Shown: one piece after another, positions 1 through 11,281 of the stretch | Layout: every line of letters starts with the position of its first letter | How positions within the stretch are numbered: position 1 is the first letter of the stretch | From: Chromatiales bacterium | GTDB lineage: Bacteria > Pseudomonadota > Gammaproteobacteria > Chromatiales > Chromatiaceae | Reading direction: 5' to 3' | NCBI GenBank assembly: GCA_024762485.1 | Contig: JANTHH010000003.1 | Span: 1 to 33,918 of the forward strand | DNA length: 33,918 nt | The notes under the pieces: model-generated | Told to the model about the DNA's origin: nothing | The model's input: only the letters and a program-made list of their open reading frames with translations | Databases searched by the model: none | Program-made: the position numbers and the translations under genes

Positions 1-105
1 CGTGACAAGGAGGCCCGGCTGGTCCTGCAGCGGGTGCTGGAGGATCACCCGGGCAGCGAATTCGCCACCTCGGCCCAGTCACTGCTGTCCGAACTCAGGC
101 CCTGA
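1..105 (+). CDS. C-terminal fragment of a TPR-like protein, function unknown
   Basis: Only the last 34 codons are inside the window, read in frame 1 and ending at a TGA (103-105). The visible residues have the spacing of a tetratricopeptide-type helix pair: an EAR motif, then LQxVL, then a His-Pro-Gly-Ser turn followed by a small-residue helix and a Leu-rich end. Many periplasmic or scaffold proteins end this way, so no function can be given. The gene enters from outside the window. Its stop overlaps the 3' end of the convergent sugar kinase gene by 11 bases, so neither gene has room for a terminator between them. Confidence 0.5.
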   Translation, partial: RDKEARLVLQRVLEDHPGSEFATSAQSLLSELRP

Positions 106-1405
106 TCCCCGCTTCCCGTATCGCGGCCCCATGGCCCCGGCGGGCGATCAGTGCAGCGCCGTAAGCGGCTTCGGGGTGCCGGCACGGTTCCACCGGCACC
201 CCGAGCAGACGCTGGCGCAGCTCCCCCCAGGTGGCATTGACCGCACCCCCGCCAGCCGTGAACACGCGATGCAGCGGCGGCGCGCCCAGTCTCGCCAGTC
301 GCCGATAGCCCTCGCGTTCGATGCGGGCGATCCCCTCCAGCAGTCCGTGCAGAAAGCGGACCCGGTCGGCAGGCCGTGGCTCGAGCCGCGGCAGCAGGTC
401 AGGGTCGTTGCTGGGGAAACGCTCGCCCGGCCGCAACAGAGGGTAGTAATCCAGCCCGCTGTCCCGCCGGGGGTCGATGCATGCGCTGAGTTCCACCAAT
501 TCCTGATCATCGAATTCATGGCGCAGCACCGCCCCGCCGCTGTTGGATGCGCCCCCGGCGAGCCAGCGGCCGAACACCTTGTGGCTGTAGACGCCATGGC
601 GGGGAGAGAAGACCGGTTGTTCCGAAAGCAGTTTCAGCGCCAGGGTGCTGCCCAGCGAGGTGACCCCGTCGCCCGGCTGGTCGATACCGCAGGCCAGTGC
701 CGCTGCCGTGCTGTCGGTGGTGCCGGCATGGACCTGGAGTGTGGTGGGCAGGCCGGTGCGTCGGGCGACCGATGGCGTGAGGTTGCCGAGCCGGGCGCCG
801 ACCGGTAGCACCGTTGGCAGCAGGCCACGGTCCAATCCGAGGTGCTGCAGCCAGTCCGGCCAGCGTCCGGTGATGGGGTCATAGCCCAGTTTCAGGCAGT
901 TGTTCTCGTCGCCGATACCATGGCGGGCGCACAGCCGGTTGCTGACCCACTCCGCCTCGTGAATCGCATGGTGGTCGTCCGACGAAAGGTCCGCCTGCAA
1001 TTGCAGCAGCTTGGCAAGGCTCGAGCTGGGGCTGTGCACCGCAGCGGTGGCGGGGGCGAGGCGATCAATTCGCTGCAGCTGATCGCGGGCCCGGCAGTCG
1101 TCGTACATCCAGGCCGCGCTCAGCGGATTGCCCGCGGCATCGGTCAGCAGCAGGCTGGCGGAGGTGCCGTCGACGGCAAGCCCGACGGGAGTGTGACCGG
1201 CGCAGCCCTCGGCGAGCTCGCCAAGCACCGCAAGCACTGCCTGCCACCAGTCGGCAGGGTCCTGTTCGGCCTCGCCCCGCGGACCGCGCCGCGAGGGTGG
1301 CAGCGGCCGGCGCGCCCAGGTGATCACATCCCCCGTGGCATCGATCGCCACGCCACGGCAGCCGGAGGTGCCCAGGTCGATGCCGAGAAAGGCCGGGGCG
1401 TCCAT
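95..1405 (-). CDS. FGGY-family carbohydrate kinase (pentulose kinase-like)
   Basis: The 436-residue product is predicted to phosphorylate a sugar, probably a pentulose such as ribulose or xylulose, using ATP in the cytoplasm. It opens with the FGGY ATPase phosphate motif (GIDLGTSG, about residues 8-15). A second domain has a TTDSTAAALACG segment, GSTLAL, and a late FTAGGGAVN adenosine-binding motif. The length fits the compact cyanobacterial and plant ribulokinase-like branch rather than the roughly 480-500 residue E. coli xylulokinase, but substrate cannot be fixed from sequence. I chose the ATG at 1405, because the G-I-D-L-G-T motif should begin within about ten residues. An upstream ATG would overlap queF. 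It lies four bases after the queF stop on the same strand, so the two are probably co-transcribed and translationally coupled. Confidence 0.85.
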   Translation of the reverse strand: MDAPAFLGIDLGTSGCRGVAIDATGDVITWARRPLPPSRRGPRGEAEQDPADWWQAVLAVLGELAEGCAGHTPVGLAVDGTSASLLLTDAAGNPLSAAWMYDDCRARDQLQRIDRLAPATAAVHSPSSSLAKLLQLQADLSSDDHHAIHEAEWVSNRLCARHGIGDENNCLKLGYDPITGRWPDWLQHLGLDRGLLPTVLPVGARLGNLTPSVARRTGLPTTLQVHAGTTDSTAAALACGIDQPGDGVTSLGSTLALKLLSEQPVFSPRHGVYSHKVFGRWLAGGASNSGGAVLRHEFDDQELVELSACIDPRRDSGLDYYPLLRPGERFPSNDPDLLPRLEPRPADRVRFLHGLLEGIARIEREGYRRLARLGAPPLHRVFTAGGGAVNATWGELRQRLLGVPVEPCRHPEAAYGAALIARRGHGAAIREAGIRA

Positions 1406-1409
1406 GATC

Positions 1410-1799
1410 TCAGGGCAGTTGCACCGGCGCCGGTGGCTGCCATTGAGGATCTCGATGCTCGGCAACCACTGTGGTGTAGATGCCGCCGCGCACGTTGAAC
1501 TCGGCGCTTAGCCGCATGAACCTGGGCCGGGTGGCGGCGACCAGGTCGTCGAGGATCTTGTTGGTGATGTCCTCGTGGAAGGCCCCTTCCTCGCGGAAGG
1601 ACCAGACATAGAGCTTCAGCGCCTTGAGCTCGACGCACCTGTCTGCCGGCACGTAGTCCAGAAACAGGGTGGCGAAGTCGGGCTGGCCGGTCTTCGGGCA
1701 CAGACAGGTGAACTCTGGGATGCGGATACGGATGGTGTAGTCGCGCGCCGGATTTGGATTGTCGAATGTTTCCAGGGACTTGGATGGCTTGGTGGACAT
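1410..1799 (-). CDS. queF: NADPH-dependent 7-cyano-7-deazaguanine reductase (preQ0 reductase)
   Basis: QueF reduces the nitrile of preQ0 to preQ1 in the queuosine tRNA-modification pathway. The 129-residue product is the short, single-domain form (YkvM type) rather than the long E. coli form. It carries the active-site stretch [13 protein letters not shown], whose cysteine forms the thioimide with preQ0 and whose Asp acts in proton transfer. It also has the QueF family motif [13 protein letters not shown] followed by a conserved His-Glu (FHEDI). The start is the ATG at 1799 (MSTKPSKSL); the longer reading back to 1910 adds a low-complexity Arg/Pro stretch that does not belong to the family. 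A TATAAT hexamer lies about 35 bases upstream. The downstream kinase gene follows after four bases. Confidence 0.95.
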   Translation of the reverse strand: MSTKPSKSLETFDNPNPARDYTIRIRIPEFTCLCPKTGQPDFATLFLDYVPADRCVELKALKLYVWSFREEGAFHEDITNKILDDLVAATRPRFMRLSAEFNVRGGIYTTVVAEHRDPQWQPPAPVQLP

Positions 1800-1832
1800 G
1801 ATCAGGGCCTGTTGGTACGGAAAATGGCGCTG

Positions 1833-1838
1833 ATTATA
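1833..1838 (-). promoter_or_regulatory. Candidate -10 box for queF
   Basis: The minus strand reads TATAAT, a perfect sigma-70 -10 hexamer, 33 to 38 bases before the queF ATG. No good -35 hexamer stands 16 to 18 bases further upstream, so this is a partial match only. The leader would be short, leaving no room for a preQ1 riboswitch. Confidence 0.4.
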
Positions 1839-2007
1839 CGCCATGGCAGGACAGGGCGGTGGTCGCCGGCGAGACCTGGGCGGATGCTGCAAGGCGAAGG
1901 TTTTGTTCAATATAAATCAAGTGGTTAGAGACGCAGCAAGGAGGTCTGCTGGAACTGGGGAGCGTTCCCTTGTAAGGCCTGTTGGCGTTCCTGTATCTTG
2001 TCCGCCC

Positions 2008-5000
2008 ATGCGCTTGGAAAAGATCAGACTCGCGGGCTTCAAATCCTTCGTCGACCCGACCACCGTCCCGTTCCCCAGCAACCTCGTCGGCATCGTCGGC
2101 CCCAACGGCTGCGGCAAGTCCAATGTCATCGATGCGGTACGCTGGGTGATGGGGGAGAGCTCCGCGAAGATGCTGCGCGGCGAATCCATGGCCGACGTCA
2201 TCTTCAACGGCTCCTCCAGCCGCAAGCCGGTGGGGACCGCCAGCATCGAGCTGCTTTTCGACAACAGCGACGGCAGTGCCGGCGGGCAGTACGCCCAGTA
2301 CAGCGAGATCTCGGTCAAGCGCCAGGTATCGCGTGACGGCCAGTCGAGCTATTTCCTCAATGGCGTGCGCTGCCGCCGGCGCGACATCGCCGATCTCTTC
2401 CTCGGCACGGGCCTGGGACCACGCAGCTATTCCATCATCGAGCAGGGCATGATTTCCCGCCTCATCGAGGCCAGGCCCGAAGACCTGCGACACCACCTGG
2501 AAGAGGCCGCCGGCATCTCCAAGTACAAGGAGCGGCGCAAGGAGACCGAGCGGCGCATCGGCCACACCCGCGAGAACCTCGATCGCCTCAACGACCTGCG
2601 TGAGGAAGTCGCCAAGCAGCTGCGCCACCTCGAACGGCAGGCCGCAACAGCGGAGAAATACAAGGAACTGAAGCAGGAGGAACGCCGGGTACGCGCCGAG
2701 CTGCAGGCGTTGAAGCTCGATGAAATGCGACAGGACCTGGCTGGCCGCGAGCGCGCCATCACCGAACAGGAGACCCTGCTGCAGGCGGCCATTGCCGAGC
2801 AGCGCGAACTCGAGAACACCATCGAGCAGCAGCGTGCGGCCCATGCCGATGCCAACGACGGCTTCAACGAGATCCAGGGGCGCTTTTATGCCGTCGGCGC
2901 AGAGATCGCCCGGCTCGAAGAGGCGATCCAGTACGCCCGCGAGGCGCGTCGCCAGCAGGAACAGGATCTGCTGCAGGCCGAAAAGACCCTGGCCGAGGCC
3001 CGCGAGCACAGCCAGCAGGACCACAGCCGTCTCGAGGAACTCAACAGCGCGCTGCAACAGGACCAGCCGCGCCTGGAAGAGGCCCAGGCCCGCGCCGAGG
3101 CCGCTGCCGAGGCCCGCGAGCAGGCCGAATCAGCGATGCAGGACTGGCAGGCAGCCTGGGACGAGTTCAACCAGAAGGCGACCGAGCCGGCACAGCTGGC
3201 GCAGGTCGAACGCACCCGGATCAACCACCTGGAGCAGCAGGAGTTGCAGCTCAAGCGCCGCCTCGAGCGTCTCGAGGAGGAGCGCCAGCGGCTCGCCGAT
3301 GTCGCTCTACAGGCCGATATCGCCGAACTGGAACGGCGCGAACAGGAACAGGATGGCGTGCTGGCGCAGCTCGCCGGCAGCAGCGCCGAGGCAGCCGATC
3401 GCATCAATCACATACGCACCGAGAACGCCACACTGCAGCAGGCACTGACTGACAGCCGCTCAGAGCTCGAAACCACGCGTGGCCGTCTCGCCTCGTTGCA
3501 GGCGCTGCAGCAGGATGCGCTGGGCAGCGAGGGGGATGGCCTGCCGCAGTGGCTGGAGGCCGCCGGGCTCGCCCAGGCGCGTCGCCTGCTGGAGCAGATC
3601 GAGGTGCAGCCGAAGTGGCGCACGGCGGTGGAGACCGTGCTCGGCCACCATCTGCAGGCCGTCTGCGTCGAGGGTCTCGATGGCCTCGCGGACAGGCTTG
3701 CGGACTTCAACGGTGGCCGCCTGCAGCTGATGGAATGCGGTGGCACCCTGGGCGGTGGCGAGGGCACGCTGGCCGCAATGGTCGAGGGCCCAGCTGCCTT
3801 GTCCGCCCTGCTGTCCCGCGTGCGCACCGCAGCGGATACCACCACAGCGATGGCGCAGCGCACGACGCTGGCCGACGACGAGACCCTGATCACGCCCGAG
3901 GGGGTATGGCTCGGCAAGGGCTGGCTGGGCTGGCAGCGCGAGGCCGATGCCGGCGCCGGGATGCTGGCGCGGGAGCAGGAGATCCGCGATCTGACGAGCC
4001 GCTTGGCGGTGATCGAGCAGCAGGTGGAGGAGTTGACCGAGCGGCTGGAGCAGGGACAGCAGGCGCTGCTCGACGCAGAACGAAGCCGCGAGGAGCAGCA
4101 GCGTGCGCTGGATGCGGCCAACCGCCAGCTGGCCGATATCCGTGCCCAGCTCAGCGGCAAGCGGGCGCGTGCCGAACAGGTGCGTCACCGCATCGAGGCA
4201 CTGGAGAAGGATGCCGGCGAGTTGCGCGAGCAGATCACCGAGGGCGCGCAGCAGATGGAAGAGGCCCGTGCCCGCTTGCACCAGGCACTGGCCGACATGG
4301 AGACCCTGGGCAGCCAGCGTGAGCAGCTGGTGCAGCGTCGCGAGCAGCTGCGCATGGCCCTCGAGGAGGCGCGCAATGCGGCCTCCCAGGCACGCAATGC
4401 GGTGCACGAGATCGCGCTGCGGGTGGAATCCATGCGCAGTTCCGAGCAGTCGCTGCGTTCCGGCATCGACCGCGCGGTCTCGCAACTCGAACAACTCACC
4501 GCGCGCAGCGCCGAACTGCGTGCCGCCCTGGAGGCCAGCGCCGAACCGCAGGCACAGCAGCAGCTGGAACTGGAAAAGCGGCTGGCCGAGCGCGTCGAGG
4601 TGGAGGCCCAGCTTGCCGCTGCGCGCAAGTCGCTGGAGGCCATCGATCACAGCCTGCGTGAACTGGAGCAGAAGCGCCACCTGGTGGAACAGAAGGTCCA
4701 GGACGAGCGCAGCCGGCTCGACCAGCTGCGCATGCAGCGCCAGGAGGTACTGGTGCGCAGCAAGACCCTGGAGGAGCAGCTGGGCGAGAGCGGCTTCACC
4801 CTGCAGCAGCTGCTCGACGAGATGCCGGACGAGGCGGCAATCGATGCCTGGGAACAGCGGGCCGAGCGGCTGGCGGTGCGCATCCAGCGCCTCGGGCCGA
4901 TCAACCTCGCTGCCATCGACGAGTTCAGGGAACAGTCCGAGCGCATGACCTATCTCGACAAGCAGTTCGCGGATGTCAGCGAATCGCTGGAGACGCTGGA

Positions 5001-5508
5001 AACGGCCATCCGCAAGATCGACCGTGAGACCCGTACCCGTTTCAAGGAGACCTTCGACAAGGTCAACAGCGGCATCAAGGAACTCTTCCCAAAGCTGTTC
5101 GGCGGTGGTCACGCCTATCTGGAGCTGACCGGCGACGACCTGCTGGATACCGGCGTCGCAGTGATGGCGCGCCCGCCCGGCAAGCGCAATTCAAGCATCC
5201 ACCTGCTGTCGGGTGGTGAGAAGGCGCTCACCGCTGTGGCCCTGGTGTTCGCCATCTTCCAGTTGAATCCCGCACCCTTCTGCATGCTCGACGAGGTCGA
5301 TGCGCCGCTGGACGATGCCAACGTCAGCCGTTTCTGCAACCTGGTCAAGGAGATGTCGGACAAGGTCCAGTTCATCTTCATCACCCACAACAAGGTCACC
5401 ATGGAGATCGCCAGCCAGCTGTCGGGTGTCACCATGCACGAGCCCGGCGTGTCGCGTCTGGTGTCGGTGGACGTCGACGCGGCGGCCCAGATGGTGGCTG
5501 CGGGTTAG
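2008..5508 (+). CDS. smc: Chromosome segregation protein SMC
   Basis: SMC is the ATPase core of bacterial condensin, compacting and segregating the chromosome as a long antiparallel coiled-coil dimer. The 1166-residue product starts with the canonical MRLEKIRLAGFKSF and has a Walker A (GPNGCGKS, residues 31-38). Two very long Glu/Gln/Arg-rich coiled coils (about 165-500 and 670-980) flank a hinge at about 504-660. The C-terminal head has the ABC signature LSGGEKALTA (about 1067-1076) and a Walker B ending in LDEVDAPLDD (about 1094). I chose the ATG at 2008 because the family begins here; the in-frame extension to 1843 is unrelated to SMC. No Shine-Dalgarno is visible before this ATG. It is followed after 20 bases by zipA. 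The partners scpA and scpB are not in the window. Confidence 0.97.
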   Translation: MRLEKIRLAGFKSFVDPTTVPFPSNLVGIVGPNGCGKSNVIDAVRWVMGESSAKMLRGESMADVIFNGSSSRKPVGTASIELLFDNSDGSAGGQYAQYSEISVKRQVSRDGQSSYFLNGVRCRRRDIADLFLGTGLGPRSYSIIEQGMISRLIEARPEDLRHHLEEAAGISKYKERRKETERRIGHTRENLDRLNDLREEVAKQLRHLERQAATAEKYKELKQEERRVRAELQALKLDEMRQDLAGRERAITEQETLLQAAIAEQRELENTIEQQRAAHADANDGFNEIQGRFYAVGAEIARLEEAIQYAREARRQQEQDLLQAEKTLAEAREHSQQDHSRLEELNSALQQDQPRLEEAQARAEAAAEAREQAESAMQDWQAAWDEFNQKATEPAQLAQVERTRINHLEQQELQLKRRLERLEEERQRLADVALQADIAELERREQEQDGVLAQLAGSSAEAADRINHIRTENATLQQALTDSRSELETTRGRLASLQALQQDALGSEGDGLPQWLEAAGLAQARRLLEQIEVQPKWRTAVETVLGHHLQAVCVEGLDGLADRLADFNGGRLQLMECGGTLGGGEGTLAAMVEGPAALSALLSRVRTAADTTTAMAQRTTLADDETLITPEGVWLGKGWLGWQREADAGAGMLAREQEIRDLTSRLAVIEQQVEELTERLEQGQQALLDAERSREEQQRALDAANRQLADIRAQLSGKRARAEQVRHRIEALEKDAGELREQITEGAQQMEEARARLHQALADMETLGSQREQLVQRREQLRMALEEARNAASQARNAVHEIALRVESMRSSEQSLRSGIDRAVSQLEQLTARSAELRAALEASAEPQAQQQLELEKRLAERVEVEAQLAAARKSLEAIDHSLRELEQKRHLVEQKVQDERSRLDQLRMQRQEVLVRSKTLEEQLGESGFTLQQLLDEMPDEAAIDAWEQRAERLAVRIQRLGPINLAAIDEFREQSERMTYLDKQFADVSESLETLETAIRKIDRETRTRFKETFDKVNSGIKELFPKLFGGGHAYLELTGDDLLDTGVAVMARPPGKRNSSIHLLSGGEKALTAVALVFAIFQLNPAPFCMLDEVDAPLDDANVSRFCNLVKEMSDKVQFIFITHNKVTMEIASQLSGVTMHEPGVSRLVSVDVDAAAQMVAAG

Positions 5509-5528
5509 GTACGGACGGGTTACCCAGC

Positions 5529-8353
<2,825 letters not shown>

Positions 8354-8394
8354 GCAGGTAGTCCAGCAGGCGTTTCGTTCGAACCGGGGTGTTC

Positions 8395-8982
8395 TTACCA
8401 GTAGCGTACCCGCCCGGTGTCGACATGGATGAAGCCGGATTTCGGGTAGTAGCCCACACCGCCCGCCTTGAGTGATCGGGCGGCCAGTTGCAGCTTTTTC
8501 AGGTCATGGCCGGGCAGGCGGATGTCGATGGCCCTGCCCTGCATGTGCAGGCTTTTCTTCGCCACGCCGTTTGAATTATTTCGCAGCATCGCGTTGGTCT
8601 TCGGCGAGCGGTAGGCCGAGATGATCTCGAAGGCACGGTCACTGCCCGTTTTCTGCCGCAGCCGGTACAGGGTGTCCAGCAGTTCCAGGTCCATCGGGTG
8701 GCTGTCACCGGTGCGGAAGTCGCGCAGTACACGGGTGATTGCCGCCACACCCTCGTCGAGATATTCACCGTTTGCCCAATAGGTCTCGTGCAGGTTTTCG
8801 CCTGTGTGCAGGTGATGGAAACTCAGGGTGCGCTCCGGCGCGCTGTTTACCGCTGCACGGACGGGCCGGATGGCGAGGGCGGCCGTGGAGGCAAGGCAGA
8901 GGCCGAGGAGGCGGCGACGGGAGTGATCGGGTGTTTCTGCAGTGGATGACGGGGTCGGGAAGAACGGCTTTTTCGACGGCAT
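8395..8982 (-). CDS. mepK: MepK-like murein endopeptidase (YcbK/DUF882, M15 family)
   Basis: MepK-type enzymes are periplasmic zinc peptidases that cut peptidoglycan cross-links, including the 3-3 links made by L,D-transpeptidases. The 195-residue product from the ATG at 8982 has a twin-arginine-type signal (SRRRLLGLCLASTAALA, about 21-37), fitting export of a folded metalloprotein. The zinc triad is in place: His146 and Asp153 within LHMQGRAID, and His186 in FIHVDTG. The M15-type SAYRSPKTN motif comes before these. I rejected the longer reading to 9120, since it overlaps the upstream gene and would bury the Tat signal. It follows the L,D-transpeptidase after 61 bases, the same order as E. 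coli ycbB-ycbK, which supports a shared role in 3-3 cross-link turnover. Confidence 0.88.
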   Translation of the reverse strand: MPSKKPFFPTPSSTAETPDHSRRRLLGLCLASTAALAIRPVRAAVNSAPERTLSFHHLHTGENLHETYWANGEYLDEGVAAITRVLRDFRTGDSHPMDLELLDTLYRLRQKTGSDRAFEIISAYRSPKTNAMLRNNSNGVAKKSLHMQGRAIDIRLPGHDLKKLQLAARSLKAGGVGYYPKSGFIHVDTGRVRYW

Positions 8983-9043
8983 GGTTAATCTACTACTCAA
9001 AAATGTGGTTTTAATATGGTCGCCATGTGGCTGATTATCAAGG

Positions 9044-10636
9044 TCAATCCCGGAACATGCTGAGCAAAATGTGATTTCTGGCATAAATGTCATCACGAAA
9101 CTGCACATTTCCGGCCTCATCGACCCAGACCGTCAGGTAGACGAGATAGACCTGCACCCGTCCTCGCAACGGCAGTGCCAGGGTCTCGCTGTCGTCCCCG
9201 TCAAGCTCACGCTGCAGGGAATCAATGATACCGGGATCCTCCCCGCTTACCAGCCAGTCGGCCAGCAACAGCGGATCCTGAAGACGGATGCAGCCGGAAC
9301 TGAAGGTACGTATCGTTTTGTTGAACAGCGCCTTCCCGGGGGTGTCGTGAAGGAAGATCTGAAAGGGGTTGGGCATGATGAACTTGATCTTGCCGAGGCT
9401 GTTGCGGGGACCAGGAGCCTGGCGCAGGACGAAAGGGAAGTTGTCCTTGTCGTACAGTGTCCAGTCCACCGTGTGGGCATCGATCTCGACCAGGCGATCC
9501 CCTTGCTTCTGGAGCACAGTGATCTGTTTTTTGTCGAGAAAATCCGGGTCTTCCTGCTGCCGGGGAAGCAGGTCCTCCACTGCGAGACGTCTCGGCACCG
9601 TCCAGGAGGGATGGAGTACGATCTGCGTGAGTCGGCTGGCAAATGACGGGCTGGTGCGGTCGATCCGGCCGGTTATCGCGCGCATGCGGTGCACCAGCTG
9701 ACCGTTGTCCCTCATCTCCAGTTCGAAGGCGGGGAGGTTGACCAGCAGATAGCGCTCGCCCAGATCCCGTGGCAGCCAGCGCCAGCGTTCCATGTTCAGG
9801 CGGATCTGGGCGATGCGGTAGTTCAGCGGCGTGTTCAGTGCGGCCCGGGTCCGGGGTCCGACCTTGCCGTCGACGGCCAGACCATGGCGTGACTGGAAAT
9901 CCCTGACGGCCTCAAGGACAGTCTCGTCATAGCGATCGCCGTTTGCCGTCGCAGGCACGGGGTAGCCCTCGGCGGCCAGGCGTGACCTGAGCAGGCCGAC
10001 ACGGGAATCGTCCTCGCCGCCCTCCAGGGTGGGACCCTCAGGGATCACCGGCCATGCACCTGTGGCCGCCATGGACCTGTAGGCGGCCAGTGCCTCCCGC
10101 AGCCTGCGATACTGGGGGTGGGGCGGTGGCAGTGAACGCAGCAGGTTCGCGATGTCGTCGGTCGACTGTGCCTGGGAGAGCGCCGACCGGGCGTCGAAGG
10201 TCCTGGCCGGGATGTGCCACTCGGGATCCTGTTCCTCGGTGTGGTAGCGACCGTAGCCGACGTCCTCTGCGTAGTGCAGGTACGCCTCGTTCAGCTGTGA
10301 CTCACACCAGTCTGCGTCCTCCAGGGTGTCATCAAGGCAGCGCTCGAGGAAGGTCGGGCTCAGATAATCCTGCGGGTCCAGGCCTTCCTTCCCGGCCTCA
10401 AGCAGCCCGATGGCAAGGGCACGTCCCTTGACGGTCAGCCCGGCCGGTGTTGTCCAGATGGCAGGGGATTTTCTGGCAGGGATGAGCGGCGCCGGTGGAC
10501 TGGCCGCAGCAGTCGGCCGCACAGGGACAGCCTCCTGTGGTGAGGCGCTGCCGATGGCATCAGCCGCACGGGCGGGGAAGCCCGTCCACAGGCCGAGGAG
10601 GATCAGGGTGAGAACGATTCCTGTCTTGTCAGTCAT
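9044..10636 (-). CDS. ldtD: L,D-transpeptidase, LdtD/YcbB-like
   Basis: This enzyme is predicted to form 3-3 (mDAP-mDAP) cross-links in the cell wall, in the periplasm. The 530-residue product has an N-terminal signal peptide (about 1-24, with TLILLGLWTGFPARA). A peptidoglycan-binding domain of the PG_binding_1 type is at about 214-275 (AVRDFQSRHGLAVDGKVG). A YkuD catalytic domain runs from about 300 to 480 and holds His430 in FLHDTPGK and the catalytic Cys449 in SSGCIRL. The large insertion between these parts is typical of the YcbB branch rather than the small ErfK-type enzymes. The gene leads a two-gene unit with the MepK-like endopeptidase, so synthesis and removal of 3-3 links are likely co-expressed. 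Confidence 0.93.
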   Translation of the reverse strand: MTDKTGIVLTLILLGLWTGFPARAADAIGSASPQEAVPVRPTAAASPPAPLIPARKSPAIWTTPAGLTVKGRALAIGLLEAGKEGLDPQDYLSPTFLERCLDDTLEDADWCESQLNEAYLHYAEDVGYGRYHTEEQDPEWHIPARTFDARSALSQAQSTDDIANLLRSLPPPHPQYRRLREALAAYRSMAATGAWPVIPEGPTLEGGEDDSRVGLLRSRLAAEGYPVPATANGDRYDETVLEAVRDFQSRHGLAVDGKVGPRTRAALNTPLNYRIAQIRLNMERWRWLPRDLGERYLLVNLPAFELEMRDNGQLVHRMRAITGRIDRTSPSFASRLTQIVLHPSWTVPRRLAVEDLLPRQQEDPDFLDKKQITVLQKQGDRLVEIDAHTVDWTLYDKDNFPFVLRQAPGPRNSLGKIKFIMPNPFQIFLHDTPGKALFNKTIRTFSSGCIRLQDPLLLADWLVSGEDPGIIDSLQRELDGDDSETLALPLRGRVQVYLVYLTVWVDEAGNVQFRDDIYARNHILLSMFRD

Positions 10637-10932
10637 GCAAGATATACACGGAAAGGCGGGTGGTCAGCTTGATAAGAGGTTGGTCCATTCCGTGACTCGA
10701 TAGTTGCAGGCTGATCCGGTGTCAGCAGGGTTCTGACGTCGTGATTGCCAGTGGGTGCTGGGTATTCTAAGTCGGACCGGCAACCTACAGGTCAGGATTG
10801 TGGGAACGAGAGTGGTGGGTTGATCAAGTACGCACCCATTCACCCGTTACAAACAGGGACGGCAATGCATCCAGTCGTTTCGGTGCTGGGTGCTTGAGCC
10901 CACAATTGACCCTCAACTTCGGAGGAGAAGTG
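10637..10932. other. Divergent intergenic region between ldtD and tusA
   Basis: These 296 bases hold no convincing gene. They must carry the promoters for ldtD (leftward) and tusA (rightward), but I could not find a -35/-10 pair with correct spacing for either. The only clear signal is a strong Shine-Dalgarno, GGAGGAG at 10921-10927, just before the tusA ATG. Confidence 0.5.
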
Positions 10933-11190
10933 ATGCATAACATCGATGTCGAGCTGGACGTTTCCGGTTACAACTGCCCCGTGCCTCTGATGAAGACGAA
11001 AAAGGTGCTGCTGGGGATGCAACCCGGCCAGGTACTGAAAGTCACCACCACCACTGCAGACTCGATCCACGAGTTCAACGTGTTCTCCAGAAAGTTCGAA
11101 CACGATCTGCTGGAGTCCGAGCAGGCAGACGGCAAGTTCCATTTCTATCTCCGCAAGGGTATCTCTGCCTCGGCCAGCGAGGCGGCCTGA
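10933..11190 (+). CDS. tusA: TusA/SirA-family sulfur carrier protein
   Basis: TusA-family proteins carry persulfide sulfur on a conserved cysteine, for tRNA thiolation or, in sulfur oxidisers, for cytoplasmic sulfur trafficking. The 85-residue product has the family signature near the N-terminus: LDVSGYNCPVPLMKTKK, with the sulfur-carrying Cys in the CPxP motif. GQVLKVTTTTADS and a short C-terminal strand follow. I chose the ATG at 10933 because an excellent Shine-Dalgarno (GGAGGAG) lies 5 bases upstream. The in-frame extension to 10798 has no TusA similarity. It is a single-gene unit closed by an intrinsic terminator. No dsr, hdr or rhodanese genes are adjacent, so its exact pathway is open. 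Confidence 0.9.
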   Translation: MHNIDVELDVSGYNCPVPLMKTKKVLLGMQPGQVLKVTTTTADSIHEFNVFSRKFEHDLLESEQADGKFHFYLRKGISASASEAA

Positions 11191-11196
11191 CCCCGT

Positions 11197-11226
11197 CGGG
11201 GCGAACCAGCGCCCCGTTCGTTTCTC
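11197..11226 (+). terminator. Intrinsic terminator after tusA
   Basis: A perfect 7-bp stem (CGGGGCG / CGCCCCG) closes a six-base loop (AACCAG), followed by TTCGTTTCTC. It starts six bases after the tusA stop. The U-run is interrupted, so efficiency is uncertain. The stem could also act on leftward transcripts from ptmE, but that side has no T-run. Confidence 0.65.
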
Positions 11227-11281
11227 TGCCCGTCATCTCATTCCTTCCCGATCAGGCCGTCAGGGCATGGGCTGGCCGTTG

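Noticed and set aside
1800-2007. A preQ1 riboswitch before queF
   Set aside because: The likely -10 box leaves a leader of under 30 bases, too short for a preQ1 aptamer, and no aptamer-like pseudoknot was seen.
3460-5112. A 550-codon open frame antisense to smc, and a 407-codon one at 1834-3057
   Set aside because: Leu/Gln/Ala-rich translations opposite a coiled-coil gene with high GC; no recognisable domain, and the smc frame is certain.
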